This document shows, in pieces, positions 1 to 11,100 of a stretch of DNA of 64,000 nt; the stretch's first letter is position 1, and each line of letters opens with the position of its first letter. Position numbers and translations under genes: made by a program. The notes beneath the pieces are model-generated. The model did no database searches. It was not told the origin of the DNA and saw only the letters and a list, made by a program, of their open reading frames with translations. Origin of the DNA: Pegea sp. RAD2-039 (lineage: Eukaryota; Chordata; Thaliacea; Salpida; Salpidae); NCBI GenBank assembly GCA_034620365.1, contig JAQGEQ010000048.1:248001-312000 (forward strand), in the 5' to 3' direction.

Positions 1-841
1 ATTGATTTTTGTGCTGAACAACCTTGTGTAAATGGAGCTTGCTTTAATGACGCGCCATCATATCGTTGTGTTTGTGAACCTGGCTATACAGGCAAACACT
101 GCAACTTTGGTAAGATTCAAAAATAGTTGATTACACCAAAATTATTCTTGTAAAGAACCATAGAATCCCACCACTGTTGATAAACACCTCCTAAAATTGT
201 CACTCATTCTTCTCACAGATGTAGATGAATGTAAGGTTAATGACAATTTGTGCAAAAATAAGGGTGTTTGTACCAATACAGATGGCTCATATAACTGCCA
301 TTGTGCACCTGGCTGGACTGGGAAGCAATGCAGTCAAGGTTCATACACTGAATTTGTATTTTTGATTTAGTTCTAAAACTAGATACAACTAGTGGTCAGT
401 GAAGTTGTAATTGCTGATGTTGAAACTATTTGATTTAGATGTAGATGAATGTCAGGAAAGCGACCCTTGTCATAACAGTGCTACTTGCATCAATCTAGCT
501 GGATCATATAAATGTAAATGCAAGCCTGGCTGGACTGGTCAAACATGTAGTATAGGTACTAATTCAAAACTTATCAGTTTTCAAACAAACTTTTAGAAAT
601 TATTTAGTTAGAACAGAACGCAGGAAAATATCTTGACTGAGTTATGTATTAAACTGAACGAATAAAAGAAGTTAGTTTTATAAAATCACTTGAACTAAAT
701 ATATAATTTGTTTTTTCAGATATTGACGAATGTAGCTTTGGATATTGTCCTTATGGTTCAACCTGTGTTGATGGGCATAATTCATTCTCTTGTTTGTGCG
801 CAGATAAAGGCTGTGAAAATTTCCAACAAGAAAGTCCTTAA
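1..841 (+). CDS. Multi-EGF-domain protein, last four exons (partial, 5' end outside window)
   Basis: Four exons read: 1-109, 219-338, 439-555 and 720-841, ending in TAA. Each encodes one EGF module and internal exons begin and end in phase 1, the classic shuffled EGF-exon pattern. Exons 2-4 begin with D-V/I-D-E-C, the calcium-binding EGF consensus; exons 1-3 carry the six-cysteine pattern ending in G-x-T-G-x-x-C. The last module is atypical, ending C-L-C-x4-C before a short tail, and I see no membrane segment after it, so the C-terminus is extracellular or secreted. Such modules occur in Notch-like, fibulin-like and fibropellin-like proteins; the family cannot be fixed without the missing N-terminal part. 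Donor 339 (GTTCAT) is weak. Confidence 0.85.
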
Positions 842-884
842 TTAGTGGATCGCTTTGACATATATTAATGAAATATAATTGCTT

Positions 885-890
885 AATAAA
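885..890 (+). terminator. Polyadenylation signal AATAAA of the EGF gene
   Basis: AATAAA lies 44 nt after the EGF stop codon, in AT-rich DNA. Position and sequence fit a poly(A) signal. Confidence 0.6.
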
Positions 891-1674
891 AGTATAATTT
901 TTACTTATTGAGTTGATCTTCTATTTTGCCTAGTAAGGATATAAGTATTTTGAAATAAAAAAAAGTATATTTATATTAATAAAATTAGAAATCGATTAAT
1001 AAACTTTAAAACTGTTTTCATTTGTTAAAAAGAAATTAAAAAAAGAAAAAAATATGTGAATGTCTGTGGCAATTGAAAAATACTATTAACATAGAATTAC
1101 AGCTTCTGTATTTATGATTATTTTTGTTGACTGTAGCTAAATAAAAGTTTTGAATTTTCATTCACTTAAATTTTTAAATGGTTTTCAAAATGTTTATAAA
1201 AAATTTTAAATATGCAAATAAGGAAGATTACTCGTTTAAGTATCCTAATACTGAATGACACAATAAAGCTAAATAGTGACGTCATAATACTTTGTATAAG
1301 TTTTATGGCCGTTTGTAATTATTAATTATAGTCAGAAATCTTTTTGAAGACTGATCGTATATTTAATATCATTTATCTGATTTATGCTAAATTCATTTGT
1401 ATTTAAAATGAATTTAGATCGCAGCAAGCAAAAATTTATTTATAAAACATCAGAATTGAGACAAACTTCAACTGATAATCATAAAGATCAGGTATTTGTG
1501 TTTTTAAACTTTATAATGTAAACTATATAGCATATACCGTTAGTCTAAAATAGATTGGCATCTGCGCTATTACTTATATGTGTTTGCTACATGTTTTAAG
1601 AATAACTATCTAAGTATCATCGATACATATATACAATTCTTTTGTCTAAACGACCTTTCATTAAATTAAAGCAG
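891..1674. other. Intergenic, probable 5' region of the next gene
   Basis: AT-rich. A TGACGTCA palindrome lies at 1277-1284. From 1408 an ATG opens 28 codons up to a good donor (CAG|GTATTT at 1491/1492). Joined to the acceptor CAG at 1672-1674 this frame stops at once, so the segment is better read as a 5' leader exon carrying a short upstream ORF. Confidence 0.4.
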
Positions 1675-1680
1675 ATATAA

Positions 1681-3039
1681 ATGAGTAGAAATTATTTTTT
1701 AAAGGGAGTTTCTCTGGATGAAGTTTTGATGATAATCTACAATCAAAAGAAAGTAGTAGACAATAATTATGAAACGATTATAAAGAACTTTTATAAAGTT
1801 TACCAGAAAAAGTATTGGCAGCCATTACACGACTTGCAAAATTTGTTACTGGATCAGTTTGGGATTAACAAGCAAAAGTAATTTACTAACAAAATTTACC
1901 CTGAGTAAAATTCTTATTGAATAAATATTATTTAAACTTTAGATTGACTGTCGGAGAAATAGATACAATTATAAAAAAATCACCGCTACAATCAGATCCA
2001 GCTTGTAAAAAGTTTAAGAAAAATTGTCAAGTTTTCAAAGCAGGTGAATGCTTATTTTAAATTATATTTTAAAGTTAAAAAAGTTAGATAAAGATACTGA
2101 AAAAGAAACTTTTTTAAAGCATCTCAAACAGCAAGTAGATCAAATCTTACAATCAGTACAACTGGAAGAATAATCTTTCCTAGTTGTAGAAATGGCAGTG
2201 ATGAAGGAAAGAATAGTTTAGAAAATAGTATACGACGTAAAACTGAAAGTAAAAAAAGTAGTGAAAATTTAGAGAAAGCAAATGAGATTGAAGAAAAGTC
2301 AGCTGTAAACAGTGAAGCTAAAGATACAGAAAGTGGAAAAACTTTTAATACTATTAAATTAAATTGCTCGTCCAAGCAGCTTAGCAACCACAAAAGCTCT
2401 TCTAAGAGTAGCAACCGTAAAAAGTCTTCATCAGGCCGTAAAGAAAGCTCTAAAGAAGAAAAGAGTAAAAATCCAAATAAGAAAAAGAAAAGAGTTATTC
2501 AAGTAAATGGCTATGAAATAAGTGACAAAGATACTTTAGATTATTCATTTGCTGAGGAAGAAGCGGAACAAATTGACCCCTTCGGCCAAATTGCTGGTAT
2601 TAAACGTAAAATTGTAGAAGCATTTGGTGATGAATTTAAAAGAAACTGTATAAGAGCAATTAAAAGGTTTCTTCCCTTGTCAAGTCAAAAGATAATAGAA
2701 GCTGCCGATCATAACACTGAGCCTGAAAGAAAGAAAATTCGCCGAACTAGATCTCAGTACACATACTCAACAGACTATTCTCCTTGTTCTTCTATAACTA
2801 CTGAAGAAGTTGTTGAAGAACTTGTGAATGTATATCCTACTTTTGATTTCATGAACCAATCCCCAACTGGTGAAATGGACGCTCGACACGAACGAACAAT
2901 GAAGTATGTTAGACAACAAACAAAACTAGTTCAAGAAATTCAAGATTCAAACATAATCCAACATCATATAAACAACTATGAGCAAGCTCAGTTTCAAGTT
3001 CCACCTTACCAACAAGTCCCAGAATGCCATATTTTGTAA
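1681..3039 (+). CDS. Unrecognised basic, Ser/Lys-rich nuclear-type protein
   Basis: Three coding exons, 1681-1877, 1943-2043 and 2120-3039, join in frame to 405 codons. I do not recognise the family. The N-terminal 100 residues look helical and folded (motifs KVYQKKYW, QFGINKQKL, GEIDTIIKK). Residues about 105-240 are low-complexity Ser/Lys/Glu with a KKKKKR nuclear-localisation-like cluster. Another ordered stretch (DPFGQIAGIKRK and following) and a second basic patch (ERKKIRRTR) come before a Gln-rich C-terminus. ATG 1681 is chosen because it is the first in-frame ATG after the acceptor at 1674. A nuclear role is inferred from the basic patches only. Confidence 0.7.
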
Positions 3040-3084
3040 ACATGTATATTGTAAGATGTTAGCTGGTGTGATATTAGCGTACCG

Positions 3085-3090
3085 AATAAA
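3085..3090 (+). terminator. Polyadenylation signal AATAAA
   Basis: AATAAA 46 nt downstream of the stop codon of the preceding gene. Confidence 0.55.
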
Positions 3091-4531
3091 AGCAAAATGT
3101 AAATAGTATTTTACTTCTAAACATCTTCTTAGTAAGCTATGACTACAACACTATTGATATGTGTCATACTTTCGTTAGTGAATTTGGTACTTTCTACCTA
3201 TATATTTTTTAAATACTACTTTAGTATACTAGTATAGTATATTCTGTTTATTTATATAATATAAAAGAGTTTTTTCGCTTTATTATAAGTTTCTAACATT
3301 ATTCATAATATATATTTCATTAAAAAATATCAGTAACTATTTTATTTCTCAGCAGCACTTTTGTATCTTTTTTATACATTCAGCTAGCATAACACGTTTG
3401 TTAGATATTTATAAAAGCTAATTACTAAAAGAGTTAGAAAAATATTTATAATTTAAAACAAAAAGAAAGATTTAAAAGACTTGGGCAAAAGATGAAGTAA
3501 ATTTTGATTTAATACAACTCTTTATAGTATAAGAGTAAGAATACTAATTTATCAATTTCAAGCAGAAAGTTTTTTAAATACTTTTTGCATAATACAGACA
3601 ACATAATAAAGTAATTTCTTATATAATAAAAACTGATCAAGTGCAAATAAGTGACCATCTCTAAGCAAGCGTTAATTCTAACAAATAAGATGACGTGTCG
3701 AACGCCAGTCACGCCACGATGGCAAAATGATAATATCTTTCTTATAAGTTTTAGGATCTTACAGTAATCTAAGTTACTTTAATTTCAAGTTTTTCAATTT
3801 GTAGAACTCATATTGTTTATAAGTTTGTTTAAAACTGTTTTTAAATTTGATGATAGAGTTTGAGTAAGACTGTTATGATACATTTTGCAACTTATTTAAT
3901 TTTATGAATTAATTTTTATACACAGGATATCATTATATCCTGTAAAAAGTCTAAACAATCTAAAGGAAAATTGATTAATCACTAAATGTATAATTGAATT
4001 ATGATAAATGTTGCATTAAATTTGAGTTAATGTTTACTTTTGCTCTGTTTGTGTTTATTATTTTCATAATATCAAAACAACTAATTTAAATATATTTTTC
4101 AATTGTTATGGTTTGGTTGTTTCGAATTATTTTTTTATTAAATATTCATTAAAATTTTTTTGGAAAATGAACTATAAAAAAAAATAACTATTAATATTTT
4201 ATAATTATTTAATCACTTTTATCATTTGCTGTAAATAATCAGTTAATTTTTTTTTCTTTGTATATATTTAATTTGAATAAAATCCAAAACTTCTGATTTT
4301 AATATTTTTTTATTCTATTGAAACGAAATAACATAATTCATTTTTTAATAAATTTAACCAAACAATATTTTTACTTATTTAAATTCAAAGTACTTTAAGT
4401 CTCATAATTAATAGCTTTCTATTTATAGTTAGTTGATGCATGGTAAGATAAAGTTGTCCCTTAAAAACATCTTAGTATAAAAAATATTCATAAATGAAAT
4501 CTTTTATTCATAGGTTAGGATATTGTTGAAG
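3091..4531. other. Intergenic AT-rich DNA and calumenin 5' region
   Basis: No supported coding frame. An acceptor-like sequence (TTTATTCATAG, ending near 4513) sits about 18 nt before the calumenin ATG, so a leader exon or a trans-splice site may join there. Confidence 0.4.
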
Positions 4532-5461
4532 ATGTTGAAATTACTTCTAGCTAGCATTTTGCTATTTGGTGTTGCTTCAGCAGCAGTAGCAAAAAAAGAT
4601 AGAAAAATTGATACACATCTAAGCGACAAGGAATTTGGTTCTCCTGATTATGACCATGATGCTTTTCTAGGAGAAGAAAAGGCTCAAGAATTTGATAGTC
4701 TACCTCCTGAAGAAAGTAAAAGACGTTTAGCTATCATTGCTCGGAAGATTGATATGGATGGGAATGCAGAGATCACAGAGGAGGAACTAGAAGATTGGAT
4801 CATTAAGACTCAACAGCGTTATATCAGAGATGATACAAGCAAACAGTTTTCTATTCATGACAAAGATAAAAACAATCAGATCACTTGGGAAGAGTACAAA
4901 GAAGTGACATACGGATTCTTGGAAGATGATCAGATGCAAGCTCAAGAAGATGATGGTTTCAGCTACAAACAGATGTTAGAACGAGATGAACGCAGATGGT
5001 TGACTGCTGATAGAGATCACGATGGAGTTGCAACTGAGGAAGAATTCAGAGCCTTTTTACATCCAGAAGAATTTGAACATATGAAGGATATTGTGATCAA
5101 AGAAACGATGGATGACATCGACAAGGATAAAGATGGCTTCATTAGTGTTGATGAGTATATTGGTGACATGTTCAATCCCGCAAATGGTGAAGAAGAACCT
5201 GAATGGATTGATACAGAAAGGAACCAATTTGCTGAATATCGTGATAAAAACAAAGATGGCAAGTTGGATGCTGATGAAGTGCGAGATTGGATTCTTCCTG
5301 ATGATTATAATCATGCAGAAGCTGAAGCAAAACATCTTATCTATGAATCAGATGATAGTAAAGATGGAGTCTTAAGTATTGATGAGATTATGACTCATTA
5401 TGAAAAGTTTGTTGGATCACAAGCTACTAATTGGGGCGAAGCTTTACATGATGAATTTTAA
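4532..5461 (+). CDS. CALU: Calumenin-like CREC-family calcium-binding protein
   Basis: A single open frame of 309 codons from ATG 4532; the in-frame TTG codons just upstream are not taken as starts. A hydrophobic signal peptide (MLKLLLASILLFGVASA) leads into six EF-hands; the acidic 12-residue loops begin at DMDGNAEI, DKDKNNQI, DRDHDGVA, DKDKDGFI, DKNKDGKL and DDSKDGVL. The protein ends in HDEF, the ER-retention signal typical of calumenins, and its length matches the family (about 315 aa). CREC proteins bind calcium with low affinity in the ER and secretory pathway and act in folding and gamma-carboxylation control. The coding region lacks introns, unlike almost all neighbours; a leader intron just upstream remains possible. 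Confidence 0.95.
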   Translation: MLKLLLASILLFGVASAAVAKKDRKIDTHLSDKEFGSPDYDHDAFLGEEKAQEFDSLPPEESKRRLAIIARKIDMDGNAEITEEELEDWIIKTQQRYIRDDTSKQFSIHDKDKNNQITWEEYKEVTYGFLEDDQMQAQEDDGFSYKQMLERDERRWLTADRDHDGVATEEEFRAFLHPEEFEHMKDIVIKETMDDIDKDKDGFISVDEYIGDMFNPANGEEEPEWIDTERNQFAEYRDKNKDGKLDADEVRDWILPDDYNHAEAEAKHLIYESDDSKDGVLSIDEIMTHYEKFVGSQATNWGEALHDEF

Positions 5462-5711
5462 TCACTTATTTACAAAATTCCTCAATTTTTAATCCAAATA
5501 TAGTTCTTGTTGCAGTTTCACTAAAGAAGTATTTTTACAACTTCATTGTCAATTGACTTCATTTCTTTTCTGCCATATTTAGTCAACAACTTAAGTTGGA
5601 TATTAGTACATCTCTGATTGCAGTTGAAATATTTAAAATGATCATTTTTTTGTAGATCAGTGTCTTAATGAAACAATTGATTGTGGCATATGAAGGTTTT
5701 ACATACGACTA

Positions 5712-5737
5712 AATAAATTTCACACTTTTTCAATAAA
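5712..5737 (+). terminator. Two AATAAA polyadenylation signals of calumenin
   Basis: AATAAA at 5712-5717 and at 5732-5737, about 250-275 nt after the calumenin stop. Confidence 0.55.
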
Positions 5738-6589
5738 CAGCATCATATCAGTGATTGGTTTTATTCGAATCTAACAAGACAGTCGAAATTTTTAATTTAT
5801 GAAAATATTTTTAAGTAAATCGAAGTATAAATAGTTTAAATTTGAATTTAAAATATTTCTTCAAACCCAGCAAAAAGCGTTGATGCTTTTATCTCAATTC
5901 TTTTTTCTTATCTCTCGATTTTAAATATTTTTAATATAAAACAAACAGTGGCGAATTTAAGTCCATTTAAGGAGGCTTAAAAGCTTCTAGTTTTTATTTC
6001 AGCTTTTAACATTTATTCCTTAATCTTATTCCAACAATAAAATAGTCTTTAAATACAGATTACTAGAGGAACAAATATTTCTACTCATTTGGTAGGTTTG
6101 AATCTTTCTACTTGGTTTCCGGTGTACATACTTTTACAAAACCGATTCCAATGCTGCAAATATACAGAAAATAAGCGAAGCATAACAAGTTGCCGCCTTT
6201 TCAAAAAGTTTTTCAAACCATTTTCTCTTCAATCAAATCTTTTAATAAATATGCAAGATACAAAAAGAGTTCCCAGCTAGTTTGACTTCAAAAAATGAGA
6301 GTCTGGGTATCTTTGATTGTGAAATTAAACAACTAGAAGCGTCTTAAGTAAAAAAAATCAACTCATAAAGAAATGGTAGTCTAAAAAAATTTAATTCTCG
6401 GTTTAATATCTTAAAAAGATCCTTGTTTGAACAACATCCATACCCTCATCCAAGTAGATCCAAGTAAGATCCGGAGACAAATGAATTTTTACAATTAACA
6501 TGAGATCTTGAAGGTGTCAATTAATTAATCAAACATTAATTGACAATTAGCTTTGAGGTGTATTTTAAGTATTCTTTACAATTCAGAAG
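5738..6589. other. Intergenic, no gene seen
   Basis: AT-rich with one 63-codon frame near 6089-6280 that shows no recognisable features. The right part may hold decayed upstream sequence of the LINE that follows. Confidence 0.3.
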
Positions 6590-7360
6590 GAATATAGTTA
6601 TAATAATCTAGTAATTAGAAGGTTTTGTTCGACAGTTTAGTCAATTCTACTCTTAAAAGGTTAAAAAAGTTTTCCTTTCAATAAATTTTCTTCAAATTGT
6701 ACGTACGTCCAATTCTTGAATACAATTTTAGTGCATGGATGCCATATCAGGTTGGTGATATCAAAAAAATCGAATCTGTTCAGGTAACATTTACAAGATT
6801 GGTATGCAGGAAACTTAATATTAAATACGATAATTATAAACATCCTGACAGCTTTTTAAATTTAGATACTTTGGAAATTTGAAGAGTTAAATACGACTTA
6901 ATTCTTATTTTTAAGATTATCCACAATTTAATTGACCTTTAATTCGATGCTTTATTTTCCATTGGTCCTTCCCTCAAGTTATATCAACTCAGATGACACA
7001 CATTACATCTTAATAAGCTCATATTACCTGGTACGTTAATCAGAGAAAATTTTTTCTCATACCGCACGATTAGTACTTGGAACCAGCTGTCATCAGACAT
7101 TGTCATATCAGAATCACTTGTGTTGTTCAAGCAGAAGTTGAACCGATATAATATTGCCAATACTGCCATTTCTAAACTGTCATTTTTCCCGTTTTTATAT
7201 CATTAACATTCTATATGATTATTCTGTTATATGCTTTTAGAACTACTGAAATGCCATGTGTTACATCTTTTTCTTTTTATATTTCTAACTTAATATTATG
7301 TGTGGCAATATGTGCCCTTTTTAGGTAGCCTCCTTTGCGTTTATTGCAAAAAATAAAATC
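6590..7360 (+). mobile_element. 5'-truncated LINE remnant (CR1/L2-like), reverse-transcriptase C-terminus and 3' tail
   Basis: The translated frame contains YVRPILEY, then DIKKIESVQ and FTRL, then further down SYRTISTWNQLSS and VLFKQKLNRY. These are the conserved C-terminal blocks of CR1/L2/jockey-type LINE reverse transcriptases. The frame is broken by at least three stops (near 6680, 6880 and 6940), so it is a dead copy. The 3' part ends near 7360 in an A-rich ATAAAATC run. The 5' end cannot be placed precisely. Confidence 0.85.
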
Positions 7361-8165
7361 AGTATTTCAGACTCTGAATTTCTGTGCTGGTGCAAGAAGG
7401 AAACTACATTTAGTTGAATCTGAATATCAGTTTGAAATCTGGAACAGAATTCATAATTGTTCCTTCACAAGCTTTTAAGAGTTGTCAAAACATAAAAGAT
7501 GTATTTGCTGGTGAATCGTCTCATAATATTTTGAGGAATTTCATGAAGTCTGCTGAAAGTTTATTCTTTGTTGCATCCTAGTTAGTAATAGACCCTAATT
7601 CAAACAACTTCAACTTAGAAGTGAAATATTATCGAAAAATTGACAGATAAAAGTGAAGCTCAAATTAATTATACAAAATTTGTTTATTTTAGAGCATTAG
7701 ATTTAAACAAAAATCAAATATTAAAAATAAATTTCAAGTTGACCATCGGCTAAAAACTAAACCACAACTGGCCGTTCAAGGGCAACAAAATAGTCAACTG
7801 CGCAATCAACCTCACACAGCAACTTATTTAAATGTACATCTGCTACAACTGAACACATCGGGTCTTTACAACCTTTCTAACACTTTTTACGATTTTTCAT
7901 TAAAGTTAAAATGTGATAAACATCATATAAACGAAGAAGTTTCCAATAAAACCATAGCGCACAATAGTGTATTGTATCAGCCATAAGATAAAGTTGATTA
8001 AAACTATCAATTACAGAAACGACGGTCCGCATTTGAGACTACTTGAGAGGCTTCTCTGACATCTGCTGGTCTCATCAAGTCCTCTTGTGGAAATAATTAG
8101 TTCTTGGTGGGAACCAATCAACTAACCAACAAATGAAACTGGTGGAAATGTTACAGCAGCAGCAG
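7361..8165. other. Intergenic and NUP153 3' flank
   Basis: No supported coding frame. Contains the 3' UTR of NUP153 (minus strand) near 8000-8165. Confidence 0.35.
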
Positions 8166-11100
8166 TTATTTGCGGAGACGGTTGGTTCGACGTTGAGCCT
8201 TCCGTACCGGCCTTCCTTTAACTTGGTCAACAATGCCCAAATTAAAACAGCTGTTTTGAGCACCTGAGTTGTCAGCAGAGATTCTGTTAAGATGAAAATG
8301 TTAGAAATTGTTTGAATGTTGAGGGTCACTCACCCAAACCCTGATTGATTGTTGTTTGTTGCTTGACCAAATTTAAAAGGTTCTTTTGCCATATTAGTGG
8401 AAGTGAAATTGAACCCTGATGAATCTAAATGAAAGAAGAGTCAGTAAAGAGTCAGATGAAGATCGGGACTTACTGGTTTTATCGTTAAAGTTTGTTCCTT
8501 CAGATGAAGAGAAGTTGAACCCTGAAACTGAAATGACGATAAATGACATGCGATTGGTCGATAACAAACCATTTTCACCTTGTGACGTGTTCTGATTGGT
8601 TGGTTTTGATGCACTGAATTGGAAACCCGAAGACGACGCAGAGTTATTAAAAGTATTTGAAGTTTCAGCAAATTTGAAGCCCGAGTTTGTAGGATTTTTA
8701 AAAGTTGAGCTACTAGCAGTAGATGAACTATTAAACAAGCCAGTAACTGGTTTGAATGGTGCCGGGTTGGACGCTGATTGCTTGCTGAAAATATCTCTAG
8801 AGGAAGATTCAGCTTTAGGATCGCCAAAGATACTTTGAGAGGCTGCTGGTTTGTTTGCAAAAACACTTCCACCAAGAGGCTTCCAGGCAGTCTCTTTGTT
8901 TGTTGAGTTATTACCAGCACCAAATATACCAGAAGACTGGTTAGAAAACATTGGAGGGTTAGGGTTGCCAAATAGGCTGGTAGAGGGTGCTGCAAACAGT
9001 TTACTAGAATCTGTTTCAGGTTGCTTTGATGGGTTTGTTATACTGAAAGGTTTCGCTTCAGAATTACTTTGAAATGTGTTCGTTGCTGATGAAGCAGAAA
9101 ACATCGAGTTTGAAGCAGCTGGGGGGGTCGATGCAGAAAACATAAAACCACTAGCCGAAGTGGTAGATGGTTGAGATGGTTTAGAAAACATAAAACCACC
9201 AGCAGAAGTGGTCTGTGGTTGAGATGGTTTAGAAAACATAAAGCCACTAGCAGAAGTGGTCTGTGGTTGAGATGGTTTAGAAAACATAAAGCCACTAGCA
9301 GAAGTGGTTTGTGGTTGAGATGGTTTGGAAAAGAAACCACCAGCAGAAGTGGTTTCTGGTTGAGATGGTTTGGAAAAGAAGCCACCAGCAGAAGTGGTTT
9401 CTGGTTGAGATGGTTTGGAAAAGAAGCCACCAGCAGAAGTGGTTTGTGGTTGAGATGGTTTGGAAAAAAAAACACCAGCAGAAGTGGTTTGTGGTTGAGA
9501 TGGTTTACTAAGGAAGCCACCAGCAGAAGTGGTTTCTGGTTGAGATGGTTTGGAAAAGAAACCACCAGCAGAAGTGGTTTGTGGTTGAGATGGTTTGGTA
9601 AGGAAGCCACCAGCAGAAGTGGTTTCTGGTTGAGATGGTTTGGTAAGGAAACCACCAGTAGAAGTGTTTGCTGGTTGGAAGTTAAGAGATTTATTTGATG
9701 AAAACATTGATGATGCAGCTGATGACGTCACAGGCTTCTGGCCAAAATTGAAACCAGCAGGCTTGCTGGAAGACGACGATGAAGTGAAGTTAAAGCCACT
9801 GGTGGATGCTGGTTGATTTGAAGCTGGTTCTGCTGGTTTTGATGCAAACACAAAACCTTTTTCAGTACTTTTGGGTGCTGAACTAGAAAGTTCGGACGGT
9901 TTCTGGGTGGCTGGTTGAGAAACACCAGTTGTTTCTGAAGTAGAAGTAGTAGCTACAACAAAATAAATGATATTTGATGTTGATTGGCTGAAACAGTAAC
10001 CAACCTGGTGCTGCTGTGGGTTCAGAAGTCGTAGTAGATGGTTTTGAAAGAACGGACATGACAGATTCATGTGAAAGAGCTGGTTTAGATGTTTCAGTAC
10101 TAACTGTAGATTGCACACCAAATTTGAAACCTAAAAATGGTTTGTGGCGTGAAAATTGTTTGAAAACACACGTGGTAACTTTAGCAAATCACCTGCTTTA
10201 GTGGTTGTTGCTGGTGTTTCAGTTGGTTTGATGCCAAATTCAACTGGTTTATTGCTACTAGTGATTCCAAAAGAGAAGCCTGTAACAATCAAAAACACCA
10301 GCTGAACCACTTACACCAGTTAGTAGCCGAACAAACAAATAAAGGATAGAGAAGAAAGACCATCTTCAAAGAAACCATAAAAACTATTTCTTTTGCACCT
10401 CACTGTGTTTTTAACACCCTCACTCGAAAGCACATCCAGCATGGTCGAAGCAGATCTCTACTATTAACCAGCAAAAGACCAGACTCTTTAACTCCGTCTT
10501 GTGGTTGGTTTTAGTCACGTGATGAGAAGAGTTTACAAAAACCACAAGAAGTTCAAATTACCTGTTGACTTTGGTTTAGAATCATCTGAACTTGATTTAA
10601 CTCCAAATTGAATAGCTGATAAAGGTGTGGCGGTTTGTTTGTTGCTTTCAACTGATTTTAGAGGAGCTCCTAAATATAAAAAAGTCATTAAATTTCAGTA
10701 GGAAGTTGAAGCAGTAATCAAAATACCAAAAGTGCCGGTGAATGCCGAAGGTTTGCTGGTTGCTGCTGCGTCTGCATCATAAGTAGAGATTACAAAAGAA
10801 GAAAAGATTGCGTTTGTGTGAAACAAGGACTTACTGGAAGTATTTGCAGTAGATGTAGTTGATGAGAATGTAAAATCCAGAGAGGGTTTGCTACTTTCAG
10901 CTGCCTTCTCACTACTTGCAACTTGTTTGGTGGTGTCTTGCTTTTTCGTATCAACTTTCAGGATAGAAGATGAAGTATACTCAAAACTCTTATCTCCGAA
11001 TGTCACTTGCTTGTTTGCTTCTAAATCCAATCAAGGATGAAAACATGTGAAGATTGATGAGTTGTTGAGCTTACCAGGGTTGGGGGTTTCACATGCGATA

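Noticed and set aside
5017-5375. Three alternative-frame ORFs within calumenin
   Set aside because: Shadows of the EF-hand coding sequence; no independent signal.
9038-9698. Long antisense and alternate-frame ORFs over the NUP153 repeat array (175-205 codons)
   Set aside because: They are by-products of a 45-48 bp repeat lacking stops in several frames; residues are merely the repeat translated in other frames.
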